Positions 44,693-54,495 of a stretch of DNA of 64,000 bases are shown here, one piece after another. The notes beneath the pieces are model-generated. The model did not search any database, was not told where the DNA came from, and saw only the letters and a list, made by a program, of their open reading frames with translations. Both the position numbers and the translations under genes were made by a program. Origin of the DNA: Saccharothrix violaceirubra (GTDB lineage: Bacteria; Actinomycetota; Actinomycetes; Mycobacteriales; Pseudonocardiaceae). Numbering within the stretch: the first letter of the stretch is position 1; each line of letters begins with the position of its first letter. The stretch is taken from contig NZ_JACHJS010000001.1 in assembly GCF_014203755.1 (NCBI RefSeq), forward strand, positions 1,922,001 to 1,986,000, written 5' to 3'.

Positions 44693-45178
44693 TCAGCCCG
44701 CCCGGGCGGCGCCCGGGGGCCACACGACCACGACCGGCACACCGGACGCGCGGGCGGTCTCGACCACGTCGGCCGTGCCGCCCCGCCCGTCCGGCGGGTT
44801 GCCGTCCCACACCGCGATCAGCAATTCCACCGACGCGAGCATGCGCTCGTTGGCCATCACGTACGCGTGCCGCCCCGACAACTCGTTGGGCAGCACGCTC
44901 ACGACGTGCGCCTTCGCCAGCAGCTCGTCGTAGGCGGGCCGCTTCTCCGGCTTCATCCGGTCCCGGTAGTCCAGCGCGGGCAGCACGACCTCCACCCGCC
45001 CCCCGAGGTCCAGCACGACGCGGGCGAACAGCTGGTCCGCGCCCGGCGCCAGGCAGGTCACCCCGACCAGGGACGACCCGCCCGGCACCTCCTGCTCCAC
45101 CGTGGCGCGCAGGGCCGCGCGCACGCCGTCGACGCACTCCGGCACGAGATTGCCGTGCCCGGTGATCCCCACCCGCAT
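44693..45178 (-). CDS. SLOG/LOG-like Rossmannoid nucleotide-binding protein
   Basis: A 161-residue protein beginning RVGITGHGNLVPECVDGVR, a glycine-rich first strand-loop typical of the SLOG superfamily. It continues with GVTCLAPGADQLFARVVLDLGGRVEVVLP and ends with a strand-rich part (LLIAVWDGNPPDGRGGTADVV, VVVVWPPG). The pattern GADQLFA plus WDG...GGTADVV is common in SLOG proteins thought to sense or process nucleotide-derived signals. It is coupled to the upstream regulator by a TGATG stop-start overlap. Enzymatic activity cannot be inferred from sequence alone. Confidence 0.72.
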   Translation of the reverse strand: MRVGITGHGNLVPECVDGVRAALRATVEQEVPGGSSLVGVTCLAPGADQLFARVVLDLGGRVEVVLPALDYRDRMKPEKRPAYDELLAKAHVVSVLPNELSGRHAYVMANERMLASVELLIAVWDGNPPDGRGGTADVVETARASGVPVVVVWPPGAARAG

Positions 45179-46740
45179 CAGGCCGTCCGCACCCCGCGAA
45201 TCGCCTCCCTGGCGTCCCGCACGGCCGGCAGGTCGCGGTGGCGTTCGGCCTCCACCGCGAAGTCCTGGAGCTTGCGGTGCACCCGCCCCGAGGCCAGGCC
45301 CGACGCGATCGGCAGCACGCCCTGGATCAGGCCGCACGCCTCCTCGGGCTCGCCCGCCACCATCTTCGTGCGGGCCAGCCCGATCACGTCGAACGTGCGG
45401 TTGCGGACCCGGCGCGGGTCGCGCAGGTCCAGCGCGCGCCGGATGTGCTGCTCGGCGGCGGGCGCCTGCCGGGGGTCATGACCGGCGAGATCACGCATGC
45501 GCGCGCCGATCACCCCTTCCAGTTCCGCCTCGTCGAAGCTGTCCAGCCACCACGGCTCGGCACCCGCCTCGCGTTGCGCGAAGCAGTCCTGCGCCCGGCC
45601 CACCGCCCGGTCGAACTCCCTGACCTGTCCCATCTGCGCGTACGCCCACGCCTCCCTGGTCAGCAGCAACGCCTGTAAAGTCGGCGTCGAGTTGCGCCGC
45701 GTACCGTACTGGCCCAGCTGCACCAGCTCCAGTCCGTCCTCCGGCCGGTTCAGGTCGAACATCTGCCGGGCCATCGCGGCCAGGCACAACGCGGCGAACG
45801 GGTCGTTGCGGCCCGCCTTCGCCATGCGGACGCCGAGCACGTAGTAGCGCTGCGCGGCGTCGTGCATGCCCGCGTCCCACGACATGCTGGCGGCCACCTT
45901 CGACAGTTCCGCGCCGATGAAGAAGGCGCGTTCGGTCGTCGGCCCGGCGGGCGCGTGCGCCAGCCGTTCGGCCAGTTCCTCCAGTTGTCCCAGCACCGCC
46001 TTGCGCGCCAGGCCGTAGCCGCCGCGCCCGCCCCAGCCGCGCAGTCCGTCGGCGACGTGCTGGAGCGCGGTCAGTTCCTCCTCGCTGATCGCCGCGCTGG
46101 ACGACCACTTGGACAAGGGCTGCAACGGGTGCAGCCACCGCTGCAACGGTTCGACCAGTGTGGGCCCCATGACCACCGCGGCGGCTCCGCTGAGCGCCGC
46201 TCTTCTGCTGATCGCCAAGTCGTTCCTCGCAGTTTCCTCGACCGATCTGGCAATGCTGGCGGCGTCCCACGCCGCGGCCAGCACATGCGGCGTGGCGACC
46301 CGCTCGGGCACGCCAGCCTGGCTTGGGACGCCGACGCGGTCGAACCACAGCCGATCGGTCGGGATGCCCAGCTGCCGCGCGAAGTGGCGCAGCCGGTCGA
46401 TCCGCTCGATCGGGTTCTCCCCGGTCTCGTAGCGCGAGAGCTGCGCCTGGCTGATGCCCAGCCAGGACGCGAGCCGGTCCTGCGTCACGCGGCTGACGTG
46501 TCGGGGGTGGTGGCGGTACGCGGCGAGCAGGGCGCCCATGCTCCGGTCGGCGAACGCGGGCGCGAGGATCTCGTCGTCCCAGAACTCGTCGGGCAGTGTC
46601 GGCGGGCCGTAGAGTTCGGAACGCGCGTTGCGCCGACAACGATGGCACAACCGGTCGGTGTTGTCGGCGGCGAGCACGGCTCCGCACGAGGGGCATGCGC
46701 GCTTGGAACTGGTTGCCCGTCTCCGCGCCTTCGGTTCCAT
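45178..46740 (-). CDS. Zinc-ribbon/XRE-HTH/TPR regulator, NsdA-like
   Basis: A 520-residue regulator. Residues 15-40 form a four-Cys zinc ribbon (CPSCGAVLAADNTDRLCHRC). Residues about 75-130 contain an XRE-type helix-turn-helix (VTQDRLASWLGISQAQLSRY, then ETGENPIERIDRLRHFA). The remainder is helical TPR repeats, with a hydrophobic patch AALSGAAAVVMGPTL near residue 185. This layout resembles Streptomyces NsdA-type negative regulators of development. The ATG at 46740 is preferred over upstream in-frame codons because GGGAG lies at correct distance. Directly coupled to a SLOG gene. Confidence 0.78.
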   Translation of the reverse strand: MEPKARRRATSSKRACPSCGAVLAADNTDRLCHRCRRNARSELYGPPTLPDEFWDDEILAPAFADRSMGALLAAYRHHPRHVSRVTQDRLASWLGISQAQLSRYETGENPIERIDRLRHFARQLGIPTDRLWFDRVGVPSQAGVPERVATPHVLAAAWDAASIARSVEETARNDLAISRRAALSGAAAVVMGPTLVEPLQRWLHPLQPLSKWSSSAAISEEELTALQHVADGLRGWGGRGGYGLARKAVLGQLEELAERLAHAPAGPTTERAFFIGAELSKVAASMSWDAGMHDAAQRYYVLGVRMAKAGRNDPFAALCLAAMARQMFDLNRPEDGLELVQLGQYGTRRNSTPTLQALLLTREAWAYAQMGQVREFDRAVGRAQDCFAQREAGAEPWWLDSFDEAELEGVIGARMRDLAGHDPRQAPAAEQHIRRALDLRDPRRVRNRTFDVIGLARTKMVAGEPEEACGLIQGVLPIASGLASGRVHRKLQDFAVEAERHRDLPAVRDAREAIRGVRTA

Positions 46741-47023
46741 CGGCTCGCTCCCGTCACTGAGCGTGTCGGCCAGTGTATAGATACGCGATCCCCAGTCCAT
46801 GCATTTCATGCATAAGTGGCGGTCGGGGTCCTATCGGGCCGCCGGTGACTGCGGGTGGTGGATGCGGTCGATACGCCCGTTGCATGGGACTGACCCGAGC
46901 ACGGTGTGGTGGTCCGGACCTCTTCGGATCAGGCTGCGGTGATCCGGTGTCCGGGCAGACCCCCGGCCACCGCCCTGCGAAGCACCGCGAGGCACCGCTC
47001 CACCCGACCGGGGAGAGGAACAG
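46741..47023. promoter_or_regulatory. Divergent promoter region with two inverted repeats
   Basis: The minus-strand gene has TATACA as a likely -10 (46774-46779). Just upstream lies ATGCATTTCATGCAT (46799-46813), a perfect palindromic hexamer repeated three bases apart, placed where the -35 would be; it is a strong operator candidate. A second dyad, CGGATCA/TGATCCG with 8-bp spacer, lies at 46925-46946 nearer the plus-strand gene. GGGGAGAGGA at 47011-47020 is the ribosome site of that gene. No coding sequence is seen. Confidence 0.5.
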
Positions 47024-47515
47024 ATGAGCATGACCGCCACGACCAGTGCCGCACCGAGCCCGCGCTCCGGGCCGCGAGACCGGGTGCACCAGCAGGCGCT
47101 CGGGGAGGCGATCGCGGGCTACCGGCTGCTGGGGTGGAAGGTGTCGGTCACCGAGCAGGGCGTGTTCCTGCCGCTCGGTCCCGCCACCACCGCGCTCGCG
47201 ATGCCCGCGCGCATCGGCTCACGGGTGCTCGCCGACCTCAAATCGCGGATGCTCGCCGGTCCGGTCACCGTCATACCCGGGCCGCGCGAGCACTGGATCT
47301 TCCTGGCCGAACTCGTCGCCCTGCTGCCCACGCACCTCAAGGCGCCGGCCGAGGTCCAGTTCGTCCGCTCGCCCCAGCGGATCGCGCTGCCGCCGACGAT
47401 GACCCGCTACGGCTCGCTGCGCTGGGCGAACCCGCCGTCGCACTCCCGGCACTGGTTCCCGCCGTTCACGGCGGTGCTGGCGCTGGCCCGGTCGGCGGTG
47501 TCCCAGGACCGCTAG
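47024..47515 (+). CDS. Small actinobacterial protein of unknown function
   Basis: A 163-residue soluble protein without signal peptide or membrane segment. It contains GEAIAGYRLLGWKVSVTEQGV, FLPLGPATTALAMPARIG, VIPGPREHWIFLAELVALLP and RYGSLRWANPPSHSRHWFPPF. The pattern loosely recalls the small actinobacterial proteins annotated as Prim-Pol-like, but no catalytic signature of primases is present. Good ribosome site before the ATG. It lies divergently from the zinc-ribbon/HTH/TPR regulator and 14 bp before a Rieske gene, so it may belong to either system. Confidence 0.6.
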   Translation: MSMTATTSAAPSPRSGPRDRVHQQALGEAIAGYRLLGWKVSVTEQGVFLPLGPATTALAMPARIGSRVLADLKSRMLAGPVTVIPGPREHWIFLAELVALLPTHLKAPAEVQFVRSPQRIALPPTMTRYGSLRWANPPSHSRHWFPPFTAVLALARSAVSQDR

Positions 47516-47529
47516 GCGAGGATGGGCGG

Positions 47530-47922
47530 GTGGACCGACGAACGCTGTTGTGCGGCCTGCTCGCCCTCACCGCCTGCGGCACGGGCACGGCGGCCCGCCG
47601 CCCCGGCCTCGGCGGCGCCCGGCCCGGCGACCGGCTCGCCGGCCTGGCCGACGTCCCGGTCGGGTCGGGCGCGCTGCTCGACGTCGGCACCGACGGACAG
47701 CTCCTGTTCGTCCGCCCGGACGCCGACGTGGTCCGCGCGTTCGACCCGACGTGCCCGCACCAGGGCACCGTGGTGAACCCGCCGGTCAAGGGCGTGATCG
47801 TCTGCCCGACGCACCGCAGCGAGTTCGACCCCGCCACGGGCGGGCGGCTGGCCGGCCTGGCGCCCCGGGGGCTGACCGAGGTTCCCGTCACGGTGGCGGG
47901 CGACGACGTGCGCCTGGCCTGA
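47530..47922 (+). CDS. Small Rieske [2Fe-2S] lipoprotein (first of a tandem pair)
   Basis: A 130-residue protein with a twin-arginine-like start (DRRTLLCGLLALTACG) that also fits a lipobox (LTAC), so it is probably exported folded and lipid-anchored. The Rieske cluster ligands are clear: CPHQG and, 19 residues later, CPTHRSEFD. It resembles the soluble Rieske ferredoxin-like domain rather than the cytochrome bc1 subunit. The GTG follows GATGGGCGG closely. Redox partner unknown. Confidence 0.82.
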   Translation: MDRRTLLCGLLALTACGTGTAARRPGLGGARPGDRLAGLADVPVGSGALLDVGTDGQLLFVRPDADVVRAFDPTCPHQGTVVNPPVKGVIVCPTHRSEFDPATGGRLAGLAPRGLTEVPVTVAGDDVRLA

Positions 47923-48016
47923 CGGCTTCGGAATCCGTCGAAGTGTCGAACCACGTCCGGCGTGGTGTCGTATTGCCGTCGTGACCGAACGGACGCATCG
48001 CACCTCGGAGGATCCG

Positions 48017-48496
48017 GTGACCACCACACCCACGAACGACGGCCTGTCCCGGCGCCGGATGCTGTGCGGGGTCCTGGCCGCGCTCGCCGTGCCCGCCGGA
48101 CTCGCGGCGTGCTCGGACTCGCCGACGACGTCGTCGGGTCCCGGCACCACTCCCGGCACCACGACGAAGGCCGGGGACGCCACCACGAAGCCGACCGCCG
48201 CGGGCGGTTCGGGGATCGTCGCCCTCGCCGACGTGCCGGACGGCGGCGGGGTGGTCGTCGAGTCCGACGGCCGGCCGCTCGTGCTCGTCCGGTCCGGCGA
48301 CACGGTCAAGGCGTTCGACGCCACCTGCCCGCACCAGTTGCAGAAGGTCGCGCCCCCGGTGGGCGACGTGATCACCTGCCCGGCGCACGGCAGTCGGTTC
48401 AAGGCCACCGACGGCTCCCGGATCGACGGACCGACCCCGAGCGGTCTCGACGCGGTCCCGGTGAAGGTGGCGGCGGGCCAGGTCGTGCTCGCCTGA
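48017..48496 (+). CDS. Small Rieske [2Fe-2S] lipoprotein (second of a tandem pair)
   Basis: A 159-residue paralogue of the preceding protein, with Tat-type SRRRMLCGVLAAL and lipobox LAAC, a Thr/Pro-rich spacer (residues 35-68), then the Rieske domain with CPHQLQKVAPP and CPAHGSRF. The GTG at 48017 is favoured by GGAGG six bases upstream; an in-frame GTG at 47981 exists. The two proteins share the order IV/DVP...DVV/TVKAFD...CPH...CPxH, so local duplication is likely. Both probably shuttle electrons at the outer membrane face. Confidence 0.85.
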   Translation: MTTTPTNDGLSRRRMLCGVLAALAVPAGLAACSDSPTTSSGPGTTPGTTTKAGDATTKPTAAGGSGIVALADVPDGGGVVVESDGRPLVLVRSGDTVKAFDATCPHQLQKVAPPVGDVITCPAHGSRFKATDGSRIDGPTPSGLDAVPVKVAAGQVVLA

Positions 48497-48556
48497 GCGA
48501 CACGCCTGCCGGACGGGGGCGTCACGGCCGCGCGCGGGATTGTCGGTGCCCGCACG

Positions 48557-48568
48557 TAGTCTTGTCGA
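48557..48568 (+). promoter_or_regulatory. -10 element giving a leaderless uvrC mRNA
   Basis: TAGTCT at 48557-48562 lies six bases before the GTG at 48569; no ribosome site is present. A TTGTCG lies 11 bp before the -10, as also seen before priA. Confidence 0.5.
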
Positions 48569-50692
48569 GTGGCCGACCCGTCGACCTATCGCCCCGCCCC
48601 CGGCACCATCCCGGACGCGCCCGGTGTCTACAAGTTCCGCGACTCCGGCGGCCGGGTGGTCTACGTCGGCAAGGCCAAGAGCCTGCGGTCCCGGCTGAAC
48701 TCGTACTTCGCCGACGTCGCCGGGCTGCACCCGCGCACCCGCCAGATGGTGACCACCGCGGCGGCCGTCGAGTGGACGGTCGTCGCGACCGAGGTCGAGG
48801 CGCTCCAGCTCGAGTACAACTGGATCAAGGAGTTCGACCCCCGCTTCAACGTCCGCTACCGCGACGACAAGACCTACCCGGTGCTGGCCGTGACCCTGGA
48901 CGAGGAGTTCCCGAGGCTGCACGTCTACCGCGGCCCGCGCCGCAAGGGCGTGCGCTACTTCGGCCCCTACGCCCACGCGTGGGCCATCCGCGAGACGCTC
49001 GACCTGCTGCTGCGCGTGTTCCCGGCGCGCACCTGCTCGTCCGGCGTGTTCAAGCGGCACGGGCAGATCGGGCGCCCATGCCTGCTCGGCTACATCGACA
49101 AGTGCGCGGCGCCGTGCGTGGGCAAGGTGGACGCCAAGGCGCACCGCGCGATCGTCGAGGACTTCTGCGACTTCCTGGCCGGGAAGACCGACTCGATGGT
49201 CCGCCGGCTCGAACGCGAGATGACCGCCGCCGCCGAGGAGTTGGAGTTCGAGAAGGCCGCCAGGCTGCGCGACGACCAGACCGCGCTCAAGCGCGCGTTG
49301 GAGAAGCAGGCGGTCGTGCTCGGCGACGGCACGGCCGCCGACGTGGTCGCGTTCGCGCAGGACGACCTCGAGGTGTCGGTCCAGGTCTTCCACGTGCGCG
49401 GCGGCCGGGTGCGCGGCCAGCGCGGCTGGGTGGTGGACAAGGTCGACGAGACCTCGGTGCCCGCCCTGGTCGACCAGTTCGTCACCCAGTTCTACGGCGC
49501 GCAGGCCGAGTCCGCGCGCGTCGGCGGCGTGGAGGCCGCGCCCGTGCCGCGCGAGGTGCTCGTGCCGGAGCTGCCCGAGGACGCCGAGGCGGTCGAGAAG
49601 TGGCTGGCCGAGCTGCGTGGCGGACGCGTGGCGCTGCGGGTGCCGCAGCGCGGCGACAAGCGGGCCTTGATGGAGACCGTGGAACGCAACGCCAAGGAGG
49701 CGTTCCAGCAGCACAAGCTGCGGCGCGCGGGCGACCTGACCGCGCGGTCCGCGGCGTTGCAGGAACTCCAGGACGCGCTGGGGCTGGACACCGCGCCGTT
49801 GCGGATCGAGTGCACGGACATCAGCCACGTGCAGGGCACGGACGTCGTGGCGTCGCTCGTCGTGTTCGAGGACGGATTGGCGCGCAAGTCCGAGTACCGC
49901 CGGTTCGCGGTGCGCGACGCCGCCGAGCAGGGCGACGTGGCGTCGATCGCGGAGGTCGTGCGGCGCCGGTTCCAGGCGTACCTGAAGGAGACCGCCGGCG
50001 GCGGCCCGACGCCGGGCATCGACCCGGACACCGGCCGCCCGCGCCGGTTCGCGTACGCGCCGAACCTGCTGGTGGTCGACGGCGCCGGCCCCCAGGCCAC
50101 CGCGGCGTCCGACGTGCTGGCCGAGCTGGGCATCACCGACGTGGCCGTGGTCGGCCTGGCCAAGCGGCTGGAGGAGGTCTGGCTGCCGGGCGACCCCGAC
50201 CCGGTGATCCTGCCGCGCACCAGCGAGGCCCTCTACCTGCTGCAACGCGTGCGCGACGAGGCGCACCGGTTCGCCGTGGCCTACCACCGGCAGAAGCGGT
50301 CGAAGCGGCTGACGGTCTCGGCGCTCGACGAGATCGCCGGACTGGGCCAGACCCGCAAAGCCGCGCTGCTCAAGCACTTCGGCTCGGTGCGCAGGCTCGG
50401 CGAGGCGACCGTCGTGGAGATCGCCGCGGTGCCCGGAGTCGGCCGGCGGACCGCCGAGACCGTGCACGCCGCGCTGAACAAGTCCGCCGGCGTCCCGGTC
50501 CAGGACGGACCGGCCGGGGTCCACGGCGGTGCGGCGCGGACTTCACCGGGTGACGATCAGACTTCTCCCGACATCCCGGCGCAGGACGAGCCGGTCCGGG
50601 CGACGACGGCACCGCGGGTGCCGCGCCAGGACGGGTCGGTGCCGGACGCAGCGGTCCGCAACGGACCGACGACGACACAGGAGCAACAGTGA
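48569..50692 (+). CDS. uvrC: Excinuclease ABC subunit C
   Basis: Makes the two incisions of nucleotide-excision repair. The 707-residue protein has the GIY-YIG domain ([20 protein letters not shown] with [13 protein letters not shown]), the Cys-rich linker ([15 protein letters not shown]), the UVR motif ([13 protein letters not shown], [20 protein letters not shown]), the RNase H-like catalytic domain ([21 protein letters not shown]) and C-terminal HhH repeats ([17 protein letters not shown]). A 70-residue polar tail rich in Gln, Asp and Pro follows. Its stop overlaps rapZ. Confidence 0.96.
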   Translation: MADPSTYRPAPGTIPDAPGVYKFRDSGGRVVYVGKAKSLRSRLNSYFADVAGLHPRTRQMVTTAAAVEWTVVATEVEALQLEYNWIKEFDPRFNVRYRDDKTYPVLAVTLDEEFPRLHVYRGPRRKGVRYFGPYAHAWAIRETLDLLLRVFPARTCSSGVFKRHGQIGRPCLLGYIDKCAAPCVGKVDAKAHRAIVEDFCDFLAGKTDSMVRRLEREMTAAAEELEFEKAARLRDDQTALKRALEKQAVVLGDGTAADVVAFAQDDLEVSVQVFHVRGGRVRGQRGWVVDKVDETSVPALVDQFVTQFYGAQAESARVGGVEAAPVPREVLVPELPEDAEAVEKWLAELRGGRVALRVPQRGDKRALMETVERNAKEAFQQHKLRRAGDLTARSAALQELQDALGLDTAPLRIECTDISHVQGTDVVASLVVFEDGLARKSEYRRFAVRDAAEQGDVASIAEVVRRRFQAYLKETAGGGPTPGIDPDTGRPRRFAYAPNLLVVDGAGPQATAASDVLAELGITDVAVVGLAKRLEEVWLPGDPDPVILPRTSEALYLLQRVRDEAHRFAVAYHRQKRSKRLTVSALDEIAGLGQTRKAALLKHFGSVRRLGEATVVEIAAVPGVGRRTAETVHAALNKSAGVPVQDGPAGVHGGAARTSPGDDQTSPDIPAQDEPVRATTAPRVPRQDGSVPDAAVRNGPTTTQEQQ

Positions 50693-51576
50693 GCGCACCC
50701 GCCGGTGAGAAGTCCGGCATCGAGGTCGCGGTGGTCACCGGGCTGTCCGGTGCCGGCCGCAGCACCGCCGCGAAGTGCCTGGAGGACCTCGGCTGGTTCG
50801 TGGTGGACAACCTGCCGCCCGAACTGATCGCCACCATGGTCGAACTCGGCGCGCAGGCCAGAGGCGCCATCACCCGGGTCGCCGTGGTCATGGACGTGCG
50901 CAGCCGCGCGTTCACCGACGACCTGGCGGCCGTGATCAAGGACCTGGACGCGCGCGGCTACAAGCCCAAGGTCCTGTTCCTCGAGGCCACCGACGACGTG
51001 CTGATCCGCCGCTTCGAGTCGGTGCGCCGGGGCCACCCGCTCCAGCACGACGGCCGGCTCGCGGACGGCATCGCCGCCGAACGCGTCCTGCTCACGCCGT
51101 TGCGCGAGGAGGCCGACCTGGTGCTGGACACCTCGGCCCTGTCCGTACACCAGTTGCGGGCCAAGATCGAGGACACGTTCGGGTCCGAGTCGGCGATGCG
51201 CACGCGGGTGACCGTGCTGTCGTTCGGCTACAAGTACGGCCTGCCCATGGACTCCGACCTGGTCATGGACGTGCGCTTCCTGCCGAACCCGTTCTGGATC
51301 CCCGAACTGCGGGAGCAGACCGGCCTGGACGGGGACGTGCGCAACTACGTGCTCACCCAGGAGGGCGCCGAGGAGTTCCTCGACCGCTACCACGAGCTGC
51401 TGCGGCTGATCGGCGCCGGCTACCGCCGCGAGGGCAAGCGCTACCTGACGCTGGCCGTCGGCTGCACCGGCGGCAAGCACCGCAGCGTCGCCATCTCCGA
51501 GGAACTCGCCGCCCGGCTGGCCTCCGAGGACGGCATGGCGGTCAAGGTCGTCCACCGCGACCTGGGACGCGAGTGA
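50689..51576 (+). CDS. rapZ: RNase adapter/nucleotide-binding protein RapZ (YvcJ)
   Basis: P-loop protein of 295 residues with the Walker [15 protein letters not shown] near residue 14 followed by [17 protein letters not shown], and the C-terminal [17 protein letters not shown] metabolite-binding motif. In enterobacteria RapZ controls glmS sRNAs; in Gram-positives the role is less clear. The uvrC-rapZ-yvcK-whiA order with 4-nt overlaps is conserved in actinobacteria. Confidence 0.95.
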   Translation: MSAPAGEKSGIEVAVVTGLSGAGRSTAAKCLEDLGWFVVDNLPPELIATMVELGAQARGAITRVAVVMDVRSRAFTDDLAAVIKDLDARGYKPKVLFLEATDDVLIRRFESVRRGHPLQHDGRLADGIAAERVLLTPLREEADLVLDTSALSVHQLRAKIEDTFGSESAMRTRVTVLSFGYKYGLPMDSDLVMDVRFLPNPFWIPELREQTGLDGDVRNYVLTQEGAEEFLDRYHELLRLIGAGYRREGKRYLTLAVGCTGGKHRSVAISEELAARLASEDGMAVKVVHRDLGRE

Positions 51577-52592
51577 GAGCGGTCGCCCTCGGCGGCGGGC
51601 GTGGCCTGCACGTCACGCTCACCGCGTTGCGCCGGCTGACCGACGACGTCACGGCCGTGGTCACGGTCGCCGACGACGGCGGGTCGTCCGGGCGGCTGCG
51701 CCGCGAACTCGGCCTGCTGCCACCGGGCGACCTGCGCAAGGCCATGGTCGCCCTGGCCGCGCCCGAGGCCGCGCTGTGGTCGGAGCTGTTCCAGCACCGG
51801 TTCGGCGGCACGGGCGCGTTGGCCGGGCACGCGATCGGCAACCTCGTGCTGGCCGGGCTGTTCGAACGCCTCGGCGACCCGGTCGCCGTGCTCGCCGAGG
51901 CCGGTCGGCTGCTCGGCGTACGCGGCCGGGTGCTGCCGATGTGCACCGAGCCGTTGCAGATCGAGGCCGACGTGACCGGTCTGGACGACGACGAGGACGT
52001 GTCCCGGCGCATCCGGGGCCAGGTCGCGGTCGCCACCACGCCGGGCCGGGTGCAGCGCATCCGGCTGTTCGGCCCGGGCGGTCCGGGCACGGTGCCGAAA
52101 GGCTGTCCCGAGGCCGTCGACGCGGTGCTCGGCGCCGACGTCGTGCTGCTGGGCCCCGGGTCGTGGTTCACCAGCGTCCTGCCGCACCTGCTCGTGCCCG
52201 AGCTGCACGACGCGCTCGTGCGCACGGCCGCGCGCAAGGTCGTCGTGCTCAACCTCGTCCCCCAACCGGGCGAAACCGCCGGCTTCTCGCCGGAGCTGCA
52301 CCTCGACGTGTTGCGCGGGCACGCGCCGGACCTGCGGGTGGACGCGGTCGTCGCGGACACCGGCGCGGTGCCCGTGCCGGACCGCCTCGTCCGGGCCGCC
52401 GCAGCTCTGGGGGCCACCGCCCACCTCGCCGCGGTCGGCGTCGACGGCGCGCCGGATCGGCACGACCCGGTCGCGCTGGCCGCCGCGATCGACCGCGCGT
52501 TGCACCGCCCGCCCGATCCGCCCGGCGAGCCGTCCAGTAGAACCCTGCACACTGCTGTCGAGATCCGGGGAGGCGAGGAACCGTGGCGATGA
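51573..52592 (+). CDS. yvcK: Gluconeogenesis factor YvcK/CuvA family protein
   Basis: UDP-sugar-binding 2-phospho-L-lactate transferase-like fold of 339 residues. Visible motifs are [18 protein letters not shown] at the start, [44 protein letters not shown] and [17 protein letters not shown]. In Bacillus and mycobacteria it affects cell-wall precursor balance on gluconeogenic carbon sources. GTG start overlaps rapZ; stop overlaps whiA. Confidence 0.94.
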   Translation: MRAVALGGGRGLHVTLTALRRLTDDVTAVVTVADDGGSSGRLRRELGLLPPGDLRKAMVALAAPEAALWSELFQHRFGGTGALAGHAIGNLVLAGLFERLGDPVAVLAEAGRLLGVRGRVLPMCTEPLQIEADVTGLDDDEDVSRRIRGQVAVATTPGRVQRIRLFGPGGPGTVPKGCPEAVDAVLGADVVLLGPGSWFTSVLPHLLVPELHDALVRTAARKVVVLNLVPQPGETAGFSPELHLDVLRGHAPDLRVDAVVADTGAVPVPDRLVRAAAALGATAHLAAVGVDGAPDRHDPVALAAAIDRALHRPPDPPGEPSSRTLHTAVEIRGGEEPWR

Positions 52593-53569
52593 CGTCGTCG
52601 GTCAAGGACGAGCTGAGCAGGCTTGCCGTCGCCAAGACCTGTTGCCGCCGGGCCGAGGTCGCGTCCCTGCTGCGCTTCGCCGGCGGCCTGCACATCGTCG
52701 GCGGCCGGGTCGTCGTCGAGGCGGAACTCGACCTGGGCTCGACCGCCCGCAGGCTTCGTCGCGAGGTGCACGAGCTGTACGGGCACCAGTCCGACGTCTT
52801 CACGATCACCTCCAGCGGCCTGCGCAAGGGCACCCGGTTCGTGGTGCGGGTGGTCAAGGACGGCGAGGGCCTGGCCCGGCAGACCGGCCTGCTCGACCCG
52901 CGCGGCCGACCGGTGCGCGGGCTGCCCGCGCCCGTGGTGTCGGGTGGGGTGTGCGACGCGGAGGCCGCGTGGCGCGGCGCGTTCCTGGCGCACGGCTCGC
53001 TGACCGAACCCGGCCGGTCGTCCTCGATGGAGGTCACCTGCCCCGGACCGGAGGCGGCGTTGGCCCTGGTCGGCGCGGCCCGGCGGATGGGCATCGGCTC
53101 GAAGCAGCGCGAGGTGCGCGGCGCGGAACGCGTGGTGATCCGCGACGGCGACGCGATCGGCGCGATGCTGACCCGGCTCGGCGCGCACGACAGCGTGCTG
53201 GCGTGGGAGGAACGCCGGATGCGCCGCGAGGTGCGGGCCACGGCCAACCGCCTGGCCAACTTCGACGACGCCAACCTGCGCCGGTCGGCCCGGGCCGCCG
53301 TGGCCGCCGCCGCGCGCGTGCGGCGGGCGTTGGAGATCCTCGGCGCCGAGGCACCCGACCACCTGGCGGCGGCCGGCGAGCTGCGGCTCGCGCACCGGCA
53401 GGCGTCGCTGGAGGAGCTGGGCCAGCTCTCCGACCCGCAGATGACCAAGGACGCGGTGGCCGGCCGGATCAGGCGGCTGCTGGCGATGGCGGACAAGCGG
53501 GCCAAGGAGCTGGGCATGCCCGACACCGAGTCGGCGGTGACGGCGGACATGCTCGAAGCCGAGGTCTGA
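52589..53569 (+). CDS. whiA: Sporulation/cell-division regulator WhiA
   Basis: LAGLIDADG-like N-terminal domain plus C-terminal helix-turn-helix; in Streptomyces it activates sporulation-septation genes together with WhiB. The 326-residue protein contains [20 protein letters not shown], the characteristic [20 protein letters not shown], and [17 protein letters not shown] followed by [17 protein letters not shown] in the HTH. The ATG at 52589 is preferred (AGGA nine bases upstream, 4-nt overlap with yvcK) over the GTG at 52583. Confidence 0.95.
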   Translation: MTSSVKDELSRLAVAKTCCRRAEVASLLRFAGGLHIVGGRVVVEAELDLGSTARRLRREVHELYGHQSDVFTITSSGLRKGTRFVVRVVKDGEGLARQTGLLDPRGRPVRGLPAPVVSGGVCDAEAAWRGAFLAHGSLTEPGRSSSMEVTCPGPEAALALVGAARRMGIGSKQREVRGAERVVIRDGDAIGAMLTRLGAHDSVLAWEERRMRREVRATANRLANFDDANLRRSARAAVAAAARVRRALEILGAEAPDHLAAAGELRLAHRQASLEELGQLSDPQMTKDAVAGRIRRLLAMADKRAKELGMPDTESAVTADMLEAEV

Positions 53570-53654
53570 CCCGCACGGGTGACCCGGCGTGCGGCGTGGT
53601 GGTCCCGGCTCGATGCTCGCGGCGTCGTGACCGACCCACCACACGGGAGCCGCC

Positions 53655-54419
53655 ATGTCCGATCCCTACCGCTACCCGGAAGACGACTGGACCAGGCCGT
53701 CGCCGAACCGGTCCGCGTCGTTGGTCGGGTACGACAAGGCTTTGGTGCACTCGATCCTCGACCGGGCGTACGTGGCGAGCGTCGCCTTCATCGCGCCCGG
53801 CACCACCGGGCACCCCGGCGACCACGCCGTCGCGCTGCCCAAGCTGTACGGGCGCGACGGCGATTCCCTGTACCTGCACGGCTCGTCCGAGTCGCGGCTG
53901 AACGTCCTGGCCCGCGCCGGCGGTCCGGCCGGCTTCCCGGTGTGCGTCACGGTGTTCCACGTCGACGCCCTGGTCATCGGGCGCGGCGCGATCAACCACG
54001 GCGTCTCGTACCGGTCCGTCGTGGCCTACGGCCGGGTGTCCGAGGTGACCGACCCCGAGGCCAAGAAGGCCGCGCTCGCGACGATCCTCGACCACGTGGT
54101 GCCCGGCTCGTCGCGCACGTCCCGTCCGCCCGACGACACCGAGCTGGGTTTCGTGGCGGTGCTCCGGTTCGACGTCGAGCTGGCGTCCGCGAAGGTCCGG
54201 ACCGGCGGTCCCGACACCCGGCCCGAGGACTGGCACAGCACGAACTGGGCGGGGATCGTCCCGGTGGGCGAGGTGTACGGCCCGCCGATCTCGGCCGTCG
54301 ACCTGGCGCCGGGCATCGTCGCGCCCGACCACCTGCACTACCTGACCGAGATCCGCTCGCACGGCAACCTCGGCGTGCTGCCACCGCCGCCGCACCGCAG
54401 CAAGACCGGGCGGGGCTGA
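53655..54419 (+). CDS. Pyridoxamine-5'-phosphate-oxidase-like flavin protein
   Basis: A 254-residue split-barrel protein of the PNPOx-like/FMN-binding type: LDRAYVASVAFIAPGTTGHP, HAVALPKLYGRDGDSLYLHG followed by SESRLNVLA, and CVTVFHVDALVIGRGAINHG with VSYRSVVAYGRVSEVTD. The second half includes RFDVELASAKVRTGGPDTRPE. It probably binds FMN or F420/heme; substrate unknown. GGGAG precedes the ATG. Not obviously linked to the whiA operon, from which it is separated by 85 bp. Confidence 0.78.
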   Translation: MSDPYRYPEDDWTRPSPNRSASLVGYDKALVHSILDRAYVASVAFIAPGTTGHPGDHAVALPKLYGRDGDSLYLHGSSESRLNVLARAGGPAGFPVCVTVFHVDALVIGRGAINHGVSYRSVVAYGRVSEVTDPEAKKAALATILDHVVPGSSRTSRPPDDTELGFVAVLRFDVELASAKVRTGGPDTRPEDWHSTNWAGIVPVGEVYGPPISAVDLAPGIVAPDHLHYLTEIRSHGNLGVLPPPPHRSKTGRG

Positions 54420-54495
54420 GAACGGGTCGCCGCTGCGCCATTGGGCGCATTCCATTCCCCCTGGCACGAACTACTCTCGCTGCTCGGGGGGAACG

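Noticed and set aside
44358..45137. A 259-codon minus-strand frame overlapping the SLOG-like gene
   Set aside because: It is in a different frame from the SLOG gene, is dominated by Arg/Gly/Ala, and has no start signal; the SLOG frame has clear family motifs and coupling to the upstream gene.
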